Assembly: GCA_002838205.1 (NCBI GenBank)
Contig: CP017950.1
Location: 558,001-622,000 of the forward strand
Reading direction: 5' to 3'
From: Tenericutes bacterium MZ-XQ
GTDB taxonomy: Bacteria; Bacillota_I; Bacilli_A; Acholeplasmatales; Acholeplasmataceae
DNA: 64,000 nt
Shown: piece by piece, positions 17,459 through 25,349 of the stretch
Position numbering within the stretch: the stretch's first letter is position 1
Layout of the letters: every line of letters starts with the position of its first letter
Notes under the pieces: generated by a model
What the model saw: the letters and a program-made list of their open reading frames with translations, nothing else
Databases searched by the model: none
What the model was told of the DNA's origin: nothing
Program-made: the position numbers and the translations under genes

Positions 17459-18943
17459 ATGAAGCGATTATTAAGACTTTTACTCAGTAGAACAACATTT
17501 ATCTTACTTTTACTACTCTCGCAAATTGCGTTCTTTTTTGTAACGATTAATTTTCTAGCTCAATACCAATATGTTCACACTGGACTATACATGATTACCG
17601 TCATCATTATCGCCTATCTGATTTACAAAGAAGAAAATCCTGTCTTCAAACTTTCATGGATCATACCGATTATGATTTTCCCGTTATTCGGAGGGTTATT
17701 TTATTTGTTTTATAAAAATACAAATATTTCAAAAAAGACCATTCGTTTATACGACAAAATAGAACTTGATCGCATAGCATACATCCAAAAAAATAAAGAG
17801 ATTGCTCATGATAAAATTTCAAACTATCTCCATAAAATTGGTTGGCCTGCTTATATCAATACCAAAACAACTTTCTTTGATAGTGGTGAATCTATTTTTG
17901 ATGATATAAAAAGTGAAATCAAGCAAGCAAAATCATACATCTATATGGAGTTTTTCATCATCAACAAGGGAAAACTTTGGGATGAAATTTTAGAATTATT
18001 AAAAGTCAAAGCGAAAGAAAATGTTAAAATCACTTTAATCTATGATGATTTTGGATCATCTAATCTTCCATATAATTACAAAAAACAGTTAAAATCATAC
18101 GGTATTGATGCATATAATTTCAATCCGATGAAACCACATCTAAATTTTCAAATGAACTATAGAAATCATAGAAAAATTATTGTCATTGATGGAAAGATTG
18201 GTTATACAGGCGGTATAAACATTGGTGATGAATATGTCAATATCATCCATCCGTTTGGTCATTGGCAAGATGCAGGCATCAAATTAGAAGGCGAAGCTGT
18301 TCAAGCCCTTGCTTTAGGATTTTTAGATCAACTCAGGTTTCATACCAAAGATGAAAATCAAATTGATTATACGCCCGTTTATAAACCGGATTTCAAGTCT
18401 CAAAGTGTTATCATTCCATTTTTTGATGCTCCACTCGATAAAGAATACACAACTAAAAATATTTATATGCAGATGATCCATAATGCTACTTCTTCAATTG
18501 ATATCGTAACACCTTATTTGATATTGGATTATGAGCTCTTGGCAGCATTAAAATTTGCAGTTTCATCTGGAGTAGAGGTAAATGTTATTATCCCTTACAT
18601 TCCTGATAAACGCATAGTATATATGGTATCAGAATCTTATGCAAAAGAATTATCTAACCATGGTATCAATATCTATAAGTTTAAACCTGGATTTATTCAC
18701 TCTAAAATGATGGTTGTCGATCAAATAGAAGCTTTAATTGGTACTGTAAATTTAGATTATCGTAGTTTATATTTACATTTTGAAAATAGTGTGTATTTAA
18801 AAAATGATCCTTCCATCAAAGATATGAAAGATCATTTTAGTGAACTTATAGAGCAATCTATTAACATTAAAGACTTAAAACATCCAAATCTCATATATAA
18901 GTTTTTACAACTTGTGCTTAAAGGATTCTCATCTATTCTATAA
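17459..18943 (+). CDS. cls: Cardiolipin synthase
   Basis: The 494-residue membrane enzyme of the phospholipase D superfamily condenses two phosphatidylglycerols to cardiolipin and glycerol. It has two N-terminal transmembrane helices (about 12-32 and 40-56), a hydrophobic segment PIMIFPLFGGLFYLFYK, and two HKD motifs: NHRKIIVIDGKIGYTGGINI (about 237-256) and HSKMMVVDQIEALIGTVNLD (about 419-438). Length is standard. SD AAGGAG lies within the end of yaaA. Confidence 0.94.
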   Translation: MKRLLRLLLSRTTFILLLLLSQIAFFFVTINFLAQYQYVHTGLYMITVIIIAYLIYKEENPVFKLSWIIPIMIFPLFGGLFYLFYKNTNISKKTIRLYDKIELDRIAYIQKNKEIAHDKISNYLHKIGWPAYINTKTTFFDSGESIFDDIKSEIKQAKSYIYMEFFIINKGKLWDEILELLKVKAKENVKITLIYDDFGSSNLPYNYKKQLKSYGIDAYNFNPMKPHLNFQMNYRNHRKIIVIDGKIGYTGGINIGDEYVNIIHPFGHWQDAGIKLEGEAVQALALGFLDQLRFHTKDENQIDYTPVYKPDFKSQSVIIPFFDAPLDKEYTTKNIYMQMIHNATSSIDIVTPYLILDYELLAALKFAVSSGVEVNVIIPYIPDKRIVYMVSESYAKELSNHGINIYKFKPGFIHSKMMVVDQIEALIGTVNLDYRSLYLHFENSVYLKNDPSIKDMKDHFSELIEQSINIKDLKHPNLIYKFLQLVLKGFSSIL

Positions 18944-18958
18944 GTGAATACAAACCAT

Positions 18959-18992
18959 AAAAAAAACATTTCGTTCTGAAATGTTTTTTTAT
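18959..18992. terminator. Bidirectional terminator between cls and the convergent membrane gene
   Basis: AAAAAACATTTC (18961-18972) pairs with GAAATGTTTTTT (18978-18989) around GTTCT. The A and T ends provide a T tract in both directions. Confidence 0.88.
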
Positions 18993-18995
18993 TCG

Positions 18996-19694
18996 TTATT
19001 TTCTTGCAAATCCAATGACACCAAAGACGCCACCAACTAAGAAGAACAAATAAGTTAATAAATAAAATATTGTTCTTAATGTTAAATACCAATTTTCAGC
19101 TGCTAAAGTTGTTAAGAACAATTGCCCTAAAACCAACATTAAGATCGCTAAGAATAAGGTAATTGAACCTAATCTAAGCATAAACACTGAAAATCTGCCA
19201 GGTTTTTTATTTGCAAACAATCCCCACAGTAGCATAGGCGCTAAAAGCATTGCACCTGGTACAATATACTCACTTAAGTTAACCAGTTGATTATAAAATG
19301 GTTCAACTAAATCTAATATAGATCCCATCCAAGAGGGTTGCGCTAGTGTGATTGCTGCTAATGCTGATGAGTTATTGATTGCACTTTCAAAATATCCAAA
19401 TAATAATAATACTGTAATTAAAACTCTTAATATAATCCCTTTTCTAATCGCCCATGTAATCATTAATAAGCCAACAACTAGAGCTAATCCAACATATTCA
19501 CCAATCATTTGTGGAAGTGTATTAATCACATCTTCTGCTATCTCAGCAAAAGGAAGCAATGCATCAACAAATGGAAGTGTTGTGTTTTGAAGTAGTAAAT
19601 AAGTTGAAATATAGATCGATGATACTAAGACAAGTAAGAACCCCAATGTACGAAATATCTTTCCTACTGTAGAGTTATATACTCTTTTGTTCAT
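18996..19694 (-). CDS. Polytopic membrane protein of unknown function
   Basis: The product has about 232 residues and five or six hydrophobic segments (roughly 13-35, 63-80, 82-100, 145-165, 172-195, 205-230), small polar loops and a short C-terminal FARK. I do not recognise the family. The ATG at 19694 is preferred because GGTGA sits five bases upstream; a GTG at 19706 in frame has a poorer SD. The insertion sequence starts less than 100 bases from its start codon and may have changed its upstream control region. Confidence 0.6.
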   Translation of the reverse strand: MNKRVYNSTVGKIFRTLGFLLVLVSSIYISTYLLLQNTTLPFVDALLPFAEIAEDVINTLPQMIGEYVGLALVVGLLMITWAIRKGIILRVLITVLLLFGYFESAINNSSALAAITLAQPSWMGSILDLVEPFYNQLVNLSEYIVPGAMLLAPMLLWGLFANKKPGRFSVFMLRLGSITLFLAILMLVLGQLFLTTLAAENWYLTLRTIFYLLTYLFFLVGGVFGVIGFARK

Positions 19695-19757
19695 AGACTT
19701 CACCACTTTCTTTTCTTCATAATATATATTTATATTTTATCATAAAATAGAAAGAAC

Positions 19758-19787
19758 TGGTGTTAGTATAGTTGGTGTTAGTATAGT
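19758..19787. repeat. Two tandem copies of a 15-bp unit at the left edge of the insertion sequence
   Basis: TGGTGTTAGTATAGT occurs at 19758-19772 and again, identical, at 19773-19787. The second copy runs into the probable left inverted repeat of the IS3 element, so the duplication may be a by-product of transposition. Confidence 0.8.
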
Positions 19788-19849
19788 TTAGTAGACACGA
19801 AGAGTAAGAATCCTTCTTATGATAAAATATTAAGGAAGGAGTTGATCTC

Positions 19850-20125
19850 ATGTCTTCAACAGGCAATCGTTATTCAAACGAATTTAAACAACAATTAGTC
19901 GAATTAAATCAAAGCGGTAGCTCAGTTTATAAGCTGTCCCGCGAGTATGGCATACCCACAGGGACAATTTATAAATGGATTAAAGATTTCACACCAGTCG
20001 CTACTGAAGATGGAAAGTCGATTACACCTAAAGAAGTCAAAGCTTTAGAGAAGCGAATTAGGGAACTTGAAATGGAAAATGAAATCCTAAAAAAAGCGAC
20101 CGCCATATTCGCCAGAAAACCCTAA
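19850..20125 (+). CDS. IS3-family transposase OrfA (helix-turn-helix)
   Basis: The 91-residue protein has an N-terminal helix-turn-helix (YSNEFKQQLVELNQSGSS, then YKLSREYGIPTGTIYKWIKD) that binds the element ends, and a C-terminal leucine-zipper-like helix (LEKRIRELEMENEILKKATA). SD AAGGAG lies upstream. The A7 run at 20089-20095, in phase A AAA AAA, is a classic slippery site where ribosomes shift -1 into the orfB frame, producing the OrfAB transposase. Confidence 0.92.
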   Translation: MSSTGNRYSNEFKQQLVELNQSGSSVYKLSREYGIPTGTIYKWIKDFTPVATEDGKSITPKEVKALEKRIRELEMENEILKKATAIFARKP

Positions 20126-20175
20126 AAGAGAAAGTAGACTTTATCAAATTATTCAAGCATATCTATCCAATTAAG

Positions 20176-20982
20176 ATGATGTGTAAAGTACTTCATTTAA
20201 ATCGTAGCACTGTATACAAAAAATTTAAACACAAGATGTCTGATAGAGAAATCAGACGATTAGAGCTAGAGTCAAAGATTATTGAAACCTATAATGAATT
20301 TGATAGTGTTTATGGTGCACCAAAGATTCGAAAAGAACTCATTAAACAAGGCTATTACGCTTCGCTTAAGCGCGTAAGCGTTTATATGAAGCGATTAGGG
20401 CTTAGATCCATCACTACCAAGAAATACAAACCTGGCTCATCTTCTAAAGCACCTGATGACAAAGAAAACATCATGAATCAAGATTTTACGACACTTTATC
20501 CAAATCAGAAATGGGTGATGGATATTACCTATATCTGGACTGTTTATGATGGGTGGACATATCTAGCCTCGGTTATGGATCTTCATTCAAAGATGATCAT
20601 TGGGTACAGTTATCAACGTCACATGAAACAAGAAATCGTCCTTGAGTCATTACGACAAGCTGTGTATAAGACTAAGCAAACAAAAGGTATTATCGTTCAA
20701 TCAGATTTAGGTAGTCAGTATTTGAGTTATGATGTCGAACAGTTCATCGAGAATTATGAAATGATTCACTCATATTCAAGAAAAGGTACACCTTATGATA
20801 ACGCACCGATTGAATCATTTCATTCTTTGATTAAAAGAGAAAAACTAAGTCGAATCGTTTTAAAAACTTATGAAGAGGCCAAAATGGTTATTTTTGAATA
20901 TATCGAAGGGTTTTATAATCGTAAAAGAATTCATAGTTCAATCGATTATCAAACGCCTTATCAAGTGTATTACTCAAAGTAA
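20176..20982 (+). CDS. IS3-family transposase OrfB (DDE integrase domain)
   Basis: The frame is open from 20083, upstream of the first ATG at 20176, so the active protein is probably made as an OrfAB fusion by -1 frameshifting at 20089-20095. The 268 residues after the ATG contain a helical region (residues 1-90) and an RNase-H-like DDE domain: Asp in WVMDITYI, Asp in IIVQSDLGSQYLS, Glu in APIESFHSLIKRE, and the C-terminal NRKRIHSSIDYQTPYQ. All three catalytic acids are present. Confidence 0.93.
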   Translation: MMCKVLHLNRSTVYKKFKHKMSDREIRRLELESKIIETYNEFDSVYGAPKIRKELIKQGYYASLKRVSVYMKRLGLRSITTKKYKPGSSSKAPDDKENIMNQDFTTLYPNQKWVMDITYIWTVYDGWTYLASVMDLHSKMIIGYSYQRHMKQEIVLESLRQAVYKTKQTKGIIVQSDLGSQYLSYDVEQFIENYEMIHSYSRKGTPYDNAPIESFHSLIKREKLSRIVLKTYEEAKMVIFEYIEGFYNRKRIHSSIDYQTPYQVYYSK

Positions 20983-21043
20983 GAATTTCTTACTTAATGT
21001 GTCCACTTTATTGACATAAAAGCAAACATTGTAATAAATATGA

Positions 21044-22069
21044 TTAATTAATATCATTACCTACTTTTAAATCGCCATCAACGATTAAGTTAAACTTTCT
21101 AAATAATAAATCAATGATAAACACACCAACGATTGCTAACCCAATGGATAATATAATGGATAACCAACTATTTAGATTATAATCCATTTGATACAACGTT
21201 TGAAGCTGTCCAACAAGTCCTGATGAACCCATACCTGCACCAAATTTTGTTGTTTCTGTATTTAAAGTCAATACAATGATTGGTGATAAAATCGCAGATG
21301 TAATTATTGTCGGTAACCAAATAATCGGTTTTCTTAATATATTTTTAAATTGAAGCATCGATGTCCCAAATGCTATAGATAAGACCATACCAATATTGTT
21401 ATCTTTTCTTGATTGTACAGCAAACCCAATCATTTGTACTGTCGTACCCACAAGTGCTGCCCCACCAGCAATGCCATCAAGGTTGATTGCGATTGCAATC
21501 GCTGCGCTTGATATTGGTGCGGTTAGTAACATCCCCATGACAACTGCTATAATAATAGTCATTGGAAATGGAGCAATTAAAGTTGCTTGATCAATACCTG
21601 TAGAAATCATAGATAATCCCCAACCTATAGGACCACTTAGTCCTAAAGTTAATATGAATGATAATATTGAACCAAATAAAGGTATAAGTAAAATATCTAC
21701 TGGTGTTCTTTTTACAAGAAGTCTATTGATAAAAGCTATTCCGATAATAACAACCAAATAAGTTGTCACTGGATCATTGTTAGTTGCTAAAACTAAGCCT
21801 TCGCCAAATTGAAATTTAAAACTAGTTGCAATCCCTCCCATAATGGATGCGACAACCATTTTTAAACCTTTCATTTCTAAACTTAAAGCTATACCCATAC
21901 CAATGCCTACACCCATTAAAGATTTAAGTGTATTTGCCAAATTTACTTCTATAACTTCTATTCCAAGTAACGCACCAAACTGTTGAACAATCACACCAAT
22001 GATTAATGTTGCGAATAAACCATAAACCATTCCATTGAGTGTTGTCATTGTAAATTGTTTCAATTTCAT
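21044..22069 (-). CDS. PfoR-like PTS EIIC-type membrane protein
   Basis: The 341-residue polytopic protein has eight to ten hydrophobic segments and family features of the PTS_EIIC_2/PfoR group: TLNGMVYGLFATLIIGVIVQ at the start, KRTPVDILLIPLFGSILSF, ISSAAIAIAINLDGIAGGAA and GLVGQLQTLYQMDY. PfoR of Clostridium perfringens was first described as a toxin regulator, but the sequence is a transporter-like EIIC. No EIIA/EIIB or HPr gene is adjacent, so its substrate and phosphotransfer partners are unknown. Confidence 0.8.
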   Translation of the reverse strand: MKLKQFTMTTLNGMVYGLFATLIIGVIVQQFGALLGIEVIEVNLANTLKSLMGVGIGMGIALSLEMKGLKMVVASIMGGIATSFKFQFGEGLVLATNNDPVTTYLVVIIGIAFINRLLVKRTPVDILLIPLFGSILSFILTLGLSGPIGWGLSMISTGIDQATLIAPFPMTIIIAVVMGMLLTAPISSAAIAIAINLDGIAGGAALVGTTVQMIGFAVQSRKDNNIGMVLSIAFGTSMLQFKNILRKPIIWLPTIITSAILSPIIVLTLNTETTKFGAGMGSSGLVGQLQTLYQMDYNLNSWLSIILSIGLAIVGVFIIDLLFRKFNLIVDGDLKVGNDIN

Positions 22070-22200
22070 GTCATCCCTTCTTTCAAAAATTATTTTAACA
22101 TAGTTTTTAAAAAGACAAGCAAAAAATAGTTCTTATATAATCTAAATGAAAGATTTTTGAACTCATATCGTGTATAATTATATGTAGGAGTTAGATAAAT

Positions 22201-22794
22201 ATGGCAAAAAAGAAAAGTTATTTAAATCAAATATATAAGTTTGATGACCATGATAAAAATTATGTGATCGAAGTTTCTTTAGAGACTTATCATGAACTTT
22301 TTAATGGTTGGGATGCGTCTCCAACAAGAAAAAAGGATTTAGATTCTGAATTATTAGATTTTATTGAAACAGCAGCTTATGATATTCCCATGAAGCATCA
22401 TGTCAAGCTGTCTTTTGGTATACCATTAACTGAAAAAGATGAAAAACTAGAATCTTCTAGTAAAACTGCGATCTATAATAATTTTAAGATGATTATTCAT
22501 TTTATCAATAAACAGCTGAGTTTAAATAACCGTAAAATACTAACTTATATAACTTTAGCTTTTACTTTCATCACACTTGCATATATTATGGTTTCATTTT
22601 ATGAGGATTCTCTTACCTTTAACATTTTAAGAGAAGGGTTATTCATTGGTGGTTGGTTTTTATTATGGGAATCATTCTCCCTATTCTTTTTTGACAGTTA
22701 CGAAGTTAGACAAAGAAGAAAAAGATTTCAAAGATACTTAGACTCAGACATTGAATTTAGATATATAGAAACACATGAAGACGAAATTTTATAA
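22201..22794 (+). CDS. Membrane protein of unknown function upstream of fabV
   Basis: The 197-residue protein has a soluble N-terminal half (YVIEVSLETYHELFNGWDAS, then LLDFIETAAYDIPMKHHVKL), two transmembrane helices (about 112-132 and 141-165) and a basic C-terminal tail (RQRRKRFQRYL). I do not recognise the family. SD AGGAG precedes the ATG. It ends 15 bases before fabV and is likely co-transcribed with it; a TATAAT at 22173-22178 may serve the pair. Confidence 0.65.
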   Translation: MAKKKSYLNQIYKFDDHDKNYVIEVSLETYHELFNGWDASPTRKKDLDSELLDFIETAAYDIPMKHHVKLSFGIPLTEKDEKLESSSKTAIYNNFKMIIHFINKQLSLNNRKILTYITLAFTFITLAYIMVSFYEDSLTFNILREGLFIGGWFLLWESFSLFFFDSYEVRQRRKRFQRYLDSDIEFRYIETHEDEIL

Positions 22795-22809
22795 ATGAAG
22801 GAGTAAATC

Positions 22810-24018
22810 ATGATTATTAAACCCTCAATTAGAAGTAATTTTTTTACAAACTCAAATCCTTTAGGGATTAAAAAAATGATGGAGGATTATATTGCTGAAG
22901 TCAAAACATTTGATGCCTATCAAGGTCCAAGAAATGTCTTGATCATCGGTGGTTCTTCTGGTTATGGACTTGCATCTAGATTAAGCTTAGCATTTAAAGG
23001 CGGTTCAAATACTGTTAATGTTTCATTTGAAAATGAACCAAAAGGCAGTAAAACAGGTACTGCTGGTTATTGGAATAATATTTTCTTCGAACACTATGCA
23101 AAAGAAACTGGACTTACTCATAAGGATTTTAACGGCAATGCTTTTGGAATAGAGTTAAAGCAAAAAGTATTAGACTACGTTAAAAAAACATTTGGAAAAC
23201 TTGATCTTATTGTATATTCGTTAGCATCTGGAGCTAGACCTCACCCAGAAACCGGAGATATCATTAAATCACAAATTAAGCCTGTTGGAAAAAAAGCCTC
23301 TGGCCAAACGATTGATTTAAAATCTATGGAAATCTTAGATCTTCATTTAGAACCTGCGTCTGAACAGGACATTAAAGATACTGTTTTTGTGATGGGTGGT
23401 AGTGATTGGTATGATTGGATTGATTTCTTCGATCAAAATGATGCTCTAGCGAGAAACTTTAAAACCATTTCATATACATATATCGGTGGACCAAATACAG
23501 ATGAGATCTATAGACATGGTACACTTGGTTTTGCAAAACAAGACTTAGAAGAAAAAGCTTTATTATTAAATGAGAAACTTAAAGAAAAATATGAAGGTGA
23601 AGCACTAGTGTCATCTAGTAAAGCAATCGTTTCAAAAGCTAGTGTATTTATTCCAAAAATGCCAATTTATGTATCTTGTTTATTCGATGTGATGAAAGCT
23701 CATAAACTTCATGAAACTACAATTGAACACAAACATCGCTTATTTAAAGATATGGTTTATGGCAATTTAAGATTGGTTGATGATAAAAACAGGATTCGAC
23801 TTGATCACAAAGAGTTAGATCCTAAAGTCCAAGAGGAAGTTAAACGTTTTATGGACACTATTAAAGGTGAAGAGATCTTTAATTTAAATGGCACAAAAGC
23901 CTTTATTAGAGAATTTTATAACATTAACGGATTCAATGTACCTGGTGTTGATGATAACCAAGATATTAACATTGAAACATTGCTCGAGACTTATAAAACC
24001 GAAGATTATGATTACTAA
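22810..24018 (+). CDS. fabV: FabV-type enoyl-ACP / trans-2-enoyl-CoA reductase (NADH)
   Basis: The 402-residue enzyme reduces the trans-2 double bond of enoyl thioesters, the last step of each fatty-acid elongation round. FabV landmarks are VLIIGGSSGYGLASRLSLAF (NADH site, about 44-63), GTAGYWNN, YSLASGARPHP, and the active-site region YTYIGGPNTDEIYRHG with the lysine in GFAKQDLE, the long-spaced Tyr-X8-Lys of this family. Length is typical. A terminator follows directly. Confidence 0.94.
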   Translation: MIIKPSIRSNFFTNSNPLGIKKMMEDYIAEVKTFDAYQGPRNVLIIGGSSGYGLASRLSLAFKGGSNTVNVSFENEPKGSKTGTAGYWNNIFFEHYAKETGLTHKDFNGNAFGIELKQKVLDYVKKTFGKLDLIVYSLASGARPHPETGDIIKSQIKPVGKKASGQTIDLKSMEILDLHLEPASEQDIKDTVFVMGGSDWYDWIDFFDQNDALARNFKTISYTYIGGPNTDEIYRHGTLGFAKQDLEEKALLLNEKLKEKYEGEALVSSSKAIVSKASVFIPKMPIYVSCLFDVMKAHKLHETTIEHKHRLFKDMVYGNLRLVDDKNRIRLDHKELDPKVQEEVKRFMDTIKGEEIFNLNGTKAFIREFYNINGFNVPGVDDNQDINIETLLETYKTEDYDY

Positions 24019-24042
24019 AAGCGTCTATTGACGCTTTTTTTA
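24017..24042 (+). terminator. Terminator of fabV
   Basis: AAGCGTC and GACGCTT pair around TATT, followed by seven Ts. A second hairpin, AAATCCAC/GTGGATTT (about 24050-24070), has its T tract on the minus strand and could end minus-strand transcripts. Confidence 0.85.
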
Positions 24043-24171
24043 TAAAAAAAAATCCACTTCATGTGGATTTACACTAATACTATTTTATCTTGACCTCTCA
24101 TAGGAGCGATCCTATCTAATCAATTATTCTATATTTATAATAACGAACAATCATAACGCATTTTTTCATTG

Positions 24172-24205
24172 TCCACTAGATTTTGAGTCTGGCACGTCTA
24201 CCAAT
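24172..24205 (-). repeat. Fragment of tRNA-Leu(CAA), pseudo-tRNA or attachment-site remnant
   Basis: These 34 bases match 25237-25270 in the intact tRNA-Leu gene at 33 positions. The copied part spans the D-loop edge, anticodon arm and start of the variable arm. The one change breaks a pair in the anticodon stem (TCTGG to TCTAG), and neither acceptor nor T arm is present, so it cannot be a functional tRNA. With the real tRNA it brackets about 1 kb containing only the APH-like kinase gene. Confidence 0.88.
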
Positions 24206-24245
24206 GTAGCATTTTGAAGCTTAGAACTGTGTATGATAAATATTA

Positions 24246-25121
24246 CTATCTATTTTTTTTGATATACCATGTTGGTATGATTTCCTTTAAATTCTCATAC
24301 CAATCTAAAATTTCATACATTTGGTTAAGCATCACTTGATATTGTTCTTTGTTTAATGCTAAGCCCCAAGGTAGTGAAGAAATCGTATTATTTGATATAT
24401 ATAAAAGCAATAATTTCCAAAACTCATCTGGAATATCATGCTGAAAATAACCGTCAATCATACCACTAGCAAACTCATGAGACTCTTGTGCAGACCATAC
24501 AATTCGATTAAACTCTTCCCAAGGATCACCAAAATCATGTTTTTCAAAATCAATAATGACCAATTTTTCAGTTTCATCAAGCATGAAATTGCCCACATGG
24601 TAATCTCCATGATGCATCGTTTGGGGTCTATTCAACAACAAATCTCTGTGACTATTAACATAATTGATAAACAATTCTATTTCAGGAACTTCTAGTTTAC
24701 TATCTCTATAGCGTTTGATTTTATGATCTATTTTTTTATTAAATTTTTCTGCCCAAAGATCACTGTTTGCTTCCATATCAATGGTATGTATTTTTTTTAA
24801 ATACTCACCTGAAATCATACCTAAACGATACTTATCCTCTTTTGAAAATGTATGTAAAACATCATTCAGGTCTTTACCATTTACATACGTGTAAAAAGCG
24901 TGTACATTGTTTTTAACCACTTTATAATCCACTGGCTTACAAATTGGAATAGATAAATCATCAACTCTTCTCATAAAGGCAATCATACGCTCAACTCTTG
25001 ATTGTTGTTGAATAGGAGATATCCTTAAAAAACATGTTTGTGATTGATAAGTTACAAGGTATTTTTCATCGTTTGACCAACCTTTGTTCACTTTAGTCAT
25101 GTCATCGTAAATTTTTTCCAA
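24246..25121 (-). CDS. Aminoglycoside phosphotransferase (APH)-family kinase
   Basis: About 291 residues with a kinase-like fold. The catalytic loop is HHGDYHVGNFML (HGDYHxxN type) and the metal-binding Asp is in VIIDFEKHDFGDPWEEF. Such enzymes phosphorylate small molecules (antibiotics, sugars, choline-like substrates), and the substrate cannot be told here. I prefer a TTG start at 25121 because GAGAGG lies nine bases before it; an ATG at 25145 lacks an SD. It lies between the tRNA-Leu gene and the tRNA fragment, suggesting it may have arrived by integration. Confidence 0.8.
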   Translation of the reverse strand: MEKIYDDMTKVNKGWSNDEKYLVTYQSQTCFLRISPIQQQSRVERMIAFMRRVDDLSIPICKPVDYKVVKNNVHAFYTYVNGKDLNDVLHTFSKEDKYRLGMISGEYLKKIHTIDMEANSDLWAEKFNKKIDHKIKRYRDSKLEVPEIELFINYVNSHRDLLLNRPQTMHHGDYHVGNFMLDETEKLVIIDFEKHDFGDPWEEFNRIVWSAQESHEFASGMIDGYFQHDIPDEFWKLLLLYISNNTISSLPWGLALNKEQYQVMLNQMYEILDWYENLKEIIPTWYIKKNR

Positions 25122-25150
25122 TGTTCTCATCCTCTCTAATAGCATATAAA

Positions 25151-25183
25151 AAAATAAAAAGATGCTGATTGATTAACATCTTT
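25151..25183 (-). terminator. Terminator downstream of tRNA-Leu
   Basis: On the minus strand AAAGATG pairs with CATCTTT around a 12-base loop and is followed by TTTTTATTTTTTT. It lies 14 bases after the tRNA 3' end and separates it from the kinase gene. Confidence 0.75.
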
Positions 25184-25196
25184 AAGTATAAAAGTT

Positions 25197-25284
25197 TGGT
25201 CCCCGCGGCCGGGCTCGAACCAGCACGGATTATTCATCCACCAGATTTTGAGTCTGGCACGTCTACCAATTTCATCACGCGGGG
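25197..25284 (-). tRNA. tRNA-Leu (anticodon CAA)
   Basis: This 88-nt tRNA has a 7-bp acceptor stem (CCCCGCG with CGCGGGG), D-arm with AAATTGGTAGAC, anticodon stem CCAGA/TCTGG enclosing loop CTCAAAA (anticodon CAA, reading UUG), a long variable arm typical of class II tRNA, and T-arm GGTTCGAGCC. The discriminator A and the 3' CCA are encoded. Leu UUG codons are a likely target for the TrmL encoded at 14616. Confidence 0.96.
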
Positions 25285-25290
25285 TTTTTT

Positions 25291-25314
25291 AAGTTTGCTA
25301 AATACAGCAAACTT
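25291..25314. repeat. Inverted repeat between argS and tRNA-Leu
   Basis: AAGTTTGCT and AGCAAACTT form a perfect 9-bp stem with a six-base loop, just upstream of the tRNA on the minus strand. It is followed by A rather than T on that strand, so it is not a standard terminator for argS. It may instead be an RNA-processing site. Confidence 0.6.
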
Positions 25315-25349
25315 ATCATAACATTTTATTTTTATTTTTTCAATAGGTT

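Larger units (their letters stand above)
19776..21016 (+). mobile_element. IS3-family insertion sequence
   Basis: About 1.24 kb holding orfA and orfB in the typical -1 arrangement. The ends are imperfect inverted repeats: the left end contains GACAC then AGTAAGAA (19794-19814), and the right end read on the minus strand contains GGACAC then AGTAAGAA, finishing in TGTC at 21016. The right end is CA at 21015-21016. The left end is uncertain between 19761 and 19781 because of the 15-bp duplication, and I see no convincing target-site duplication. Both frames are intact, so it may be active with frameshifting. Confidence 0.85.

Noticed and set aside
19758-19787. Start of a CRISPR or longer tandem-repeat array
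   Set aside because: Only two copies of a 15-bp unit with no spacers, at the edge of an insertion sequence.
24172-24205. A second functional tRNA-Leu gene
   Set aside because: Only the anticodon region is present, a stem pair is broken, and acceptor and T arms are missing.
25291-25314. Terminator of argS
   Set aside because: The inverted repeat is followed by A, not T, on the argS strand.
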